Source: Phytophthora colocasiae (lineage: Eukaryota > Oomycota > Peronosporomycetes > Peronosporales > Peronosporaceae). Taken from it: DNA of 64,000 bases. How positions within the stretch are numbered: the stretch's first letter is position 1; each line of letters starts with the position of its first letter. Where the stretch lies: positions 1,116,001 through 1,180,000 of the forward strand of contig JAGKQI010000034.1 in assembly GCA_018806915.1 (NCBI GenBank), given 5' to 3'. A program made the position numbers and the translations under genes. Below are positions 63,561-64,000 of the stretch, piece after piece. The notes under the pieces are model-generated. The model made no database searches. It was given only the letters and a program-made list of their open reading frames with translations, and had not been told where the DNA came from.

Positions 63561-64000
63561 TTAGTACCCCCCGCAATAATTCTGGTCGGAGAGCATTAGC
63601 GGTGGGCCGACGGCAACTCGTGTGCACTTCAACGTGCTGTTCTTCCGGGCTGTCCGATGGTCCTGCATCAACACAGTCGTCTCTTTACTTGCCACAGACT
63701 CAACGAAATACAGATTTGGCTCTGTTCCAGTCACGTCCAACCCGAGTGTGCAGGCATGCACCCGACGCGAGATTCCATTCCTTCGGAACCCCAGTAGATC
63801 CATAATTTGTCCCCCTTCTCTCACTCGAACGAGAGCTCCCCCAGACGATTCGTAGGCACCCATTTGAGGAACACTGACCCAGATGCAGCCCTCCGCATCC
63901 GAGGTGATGCCACCAAGTAGTGTGCCCACGTTCGCCCAAACACGGCGGTTAGTGAGCTTCCCACCCGTGACTATATCAAAGGCGGTAAGGTGACCGGCCA
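63561..64000 (-). CDS. SMP-30/gluconolactonase-like protein, copy 4, N-terminus beyond window
   Basis: The frame is open from the right edge to a stop at 63561 (about 146 codons). It matches the C-terminal blades of copies 1-3: 'DAEGCIWVSVPQMGAY', 'ALVRVREGGQIMDLLGF', 'ACTLGLD', 'YFVESV' and the end NYCGGY. It is the most diverged copy and lacks the final Cys. Confidence 0.75.
   Translation of the reverse strand, partial: AGHLTAFDIVTGGKLTNRRVWANVGTLLGGITSDAEGCIWVSVPQMGAYESSGGALVRVREGGQIMDLLGFRRNGISRRVHACTLGLDVTGTEPNLYFVESVASKETTVLMQDHRTARKNSTLKCTRVAVGPPLMLSDQNYCGGY

Overview
The window is nuclear DNA of an oomycete, most likely a Phytophthora-like peronosporalean. This is inferred from short GT-AG introns of about 45-80 bp with GTRNGT donors, dense gene packing on both strands, oomycete-type initiator motifs, START plus FYVE-like gene families, and the transposon mix. 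Species cannot be told by eye.

Left part (1-22,712) is a gene-dense housekeeping block: a mitochondrial-targeted helicase-associated repeat protein (cut by the left edge), methylmalonate-semialdehyde dehydrogenase, the mRNA-export factor GLE1, ribosomal protein eS27, an unusual importin-alpha-like protein with a cysteine-rich tail, RFWD3 (RING plus WD40), a small membrane protein, an unknown protein, an RCC1 protein, a SURP-domain protein, a frameshifted secreted RNase T2, and a CCCH zinc-finger protein.

Middle accessory island (23,600-34,900): a nearly complete Mutator-like element (23,618-28,913) carrying a decayed SWIM-type transposase and an intact-looking Ulp1/SUMO-protease gene. It lies about 110 bp upstream of a second RNase T2 gene. 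That gene is itself split by a young Copia LTR retrotransposon (29,813-34,735; 330-bp LTRs, 5-bp target duplication).

Second housekeeping block (35,126-46,054): COX15, deoxyribose-phosphate aldolase, riboflavin synthase, TAF5, a seven-helix cAMP-receptor-like GPCR, a SYLF protein and a PLP aminotransferase of class V.

Right accessory part (47,000-64,000): two expanding and decaying families. Four SMP-30/gluconolactonase-like copies are present (two frameshifted, one intact, one cut by the right edge), and four START plus FYVE-like copies (three intact). The third START copy carries a four-layer nest: gene, LTR-type element with a 552-bp perfect inverted repeat, piggyBac derivative at TTAA, pogo-like element at TA. 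A 426-bp MITE-like element lies near the right end.

No tRNA, rRNA or CRISPR array was found. Exon borders were placed by eye from splice signals and frame continuity.
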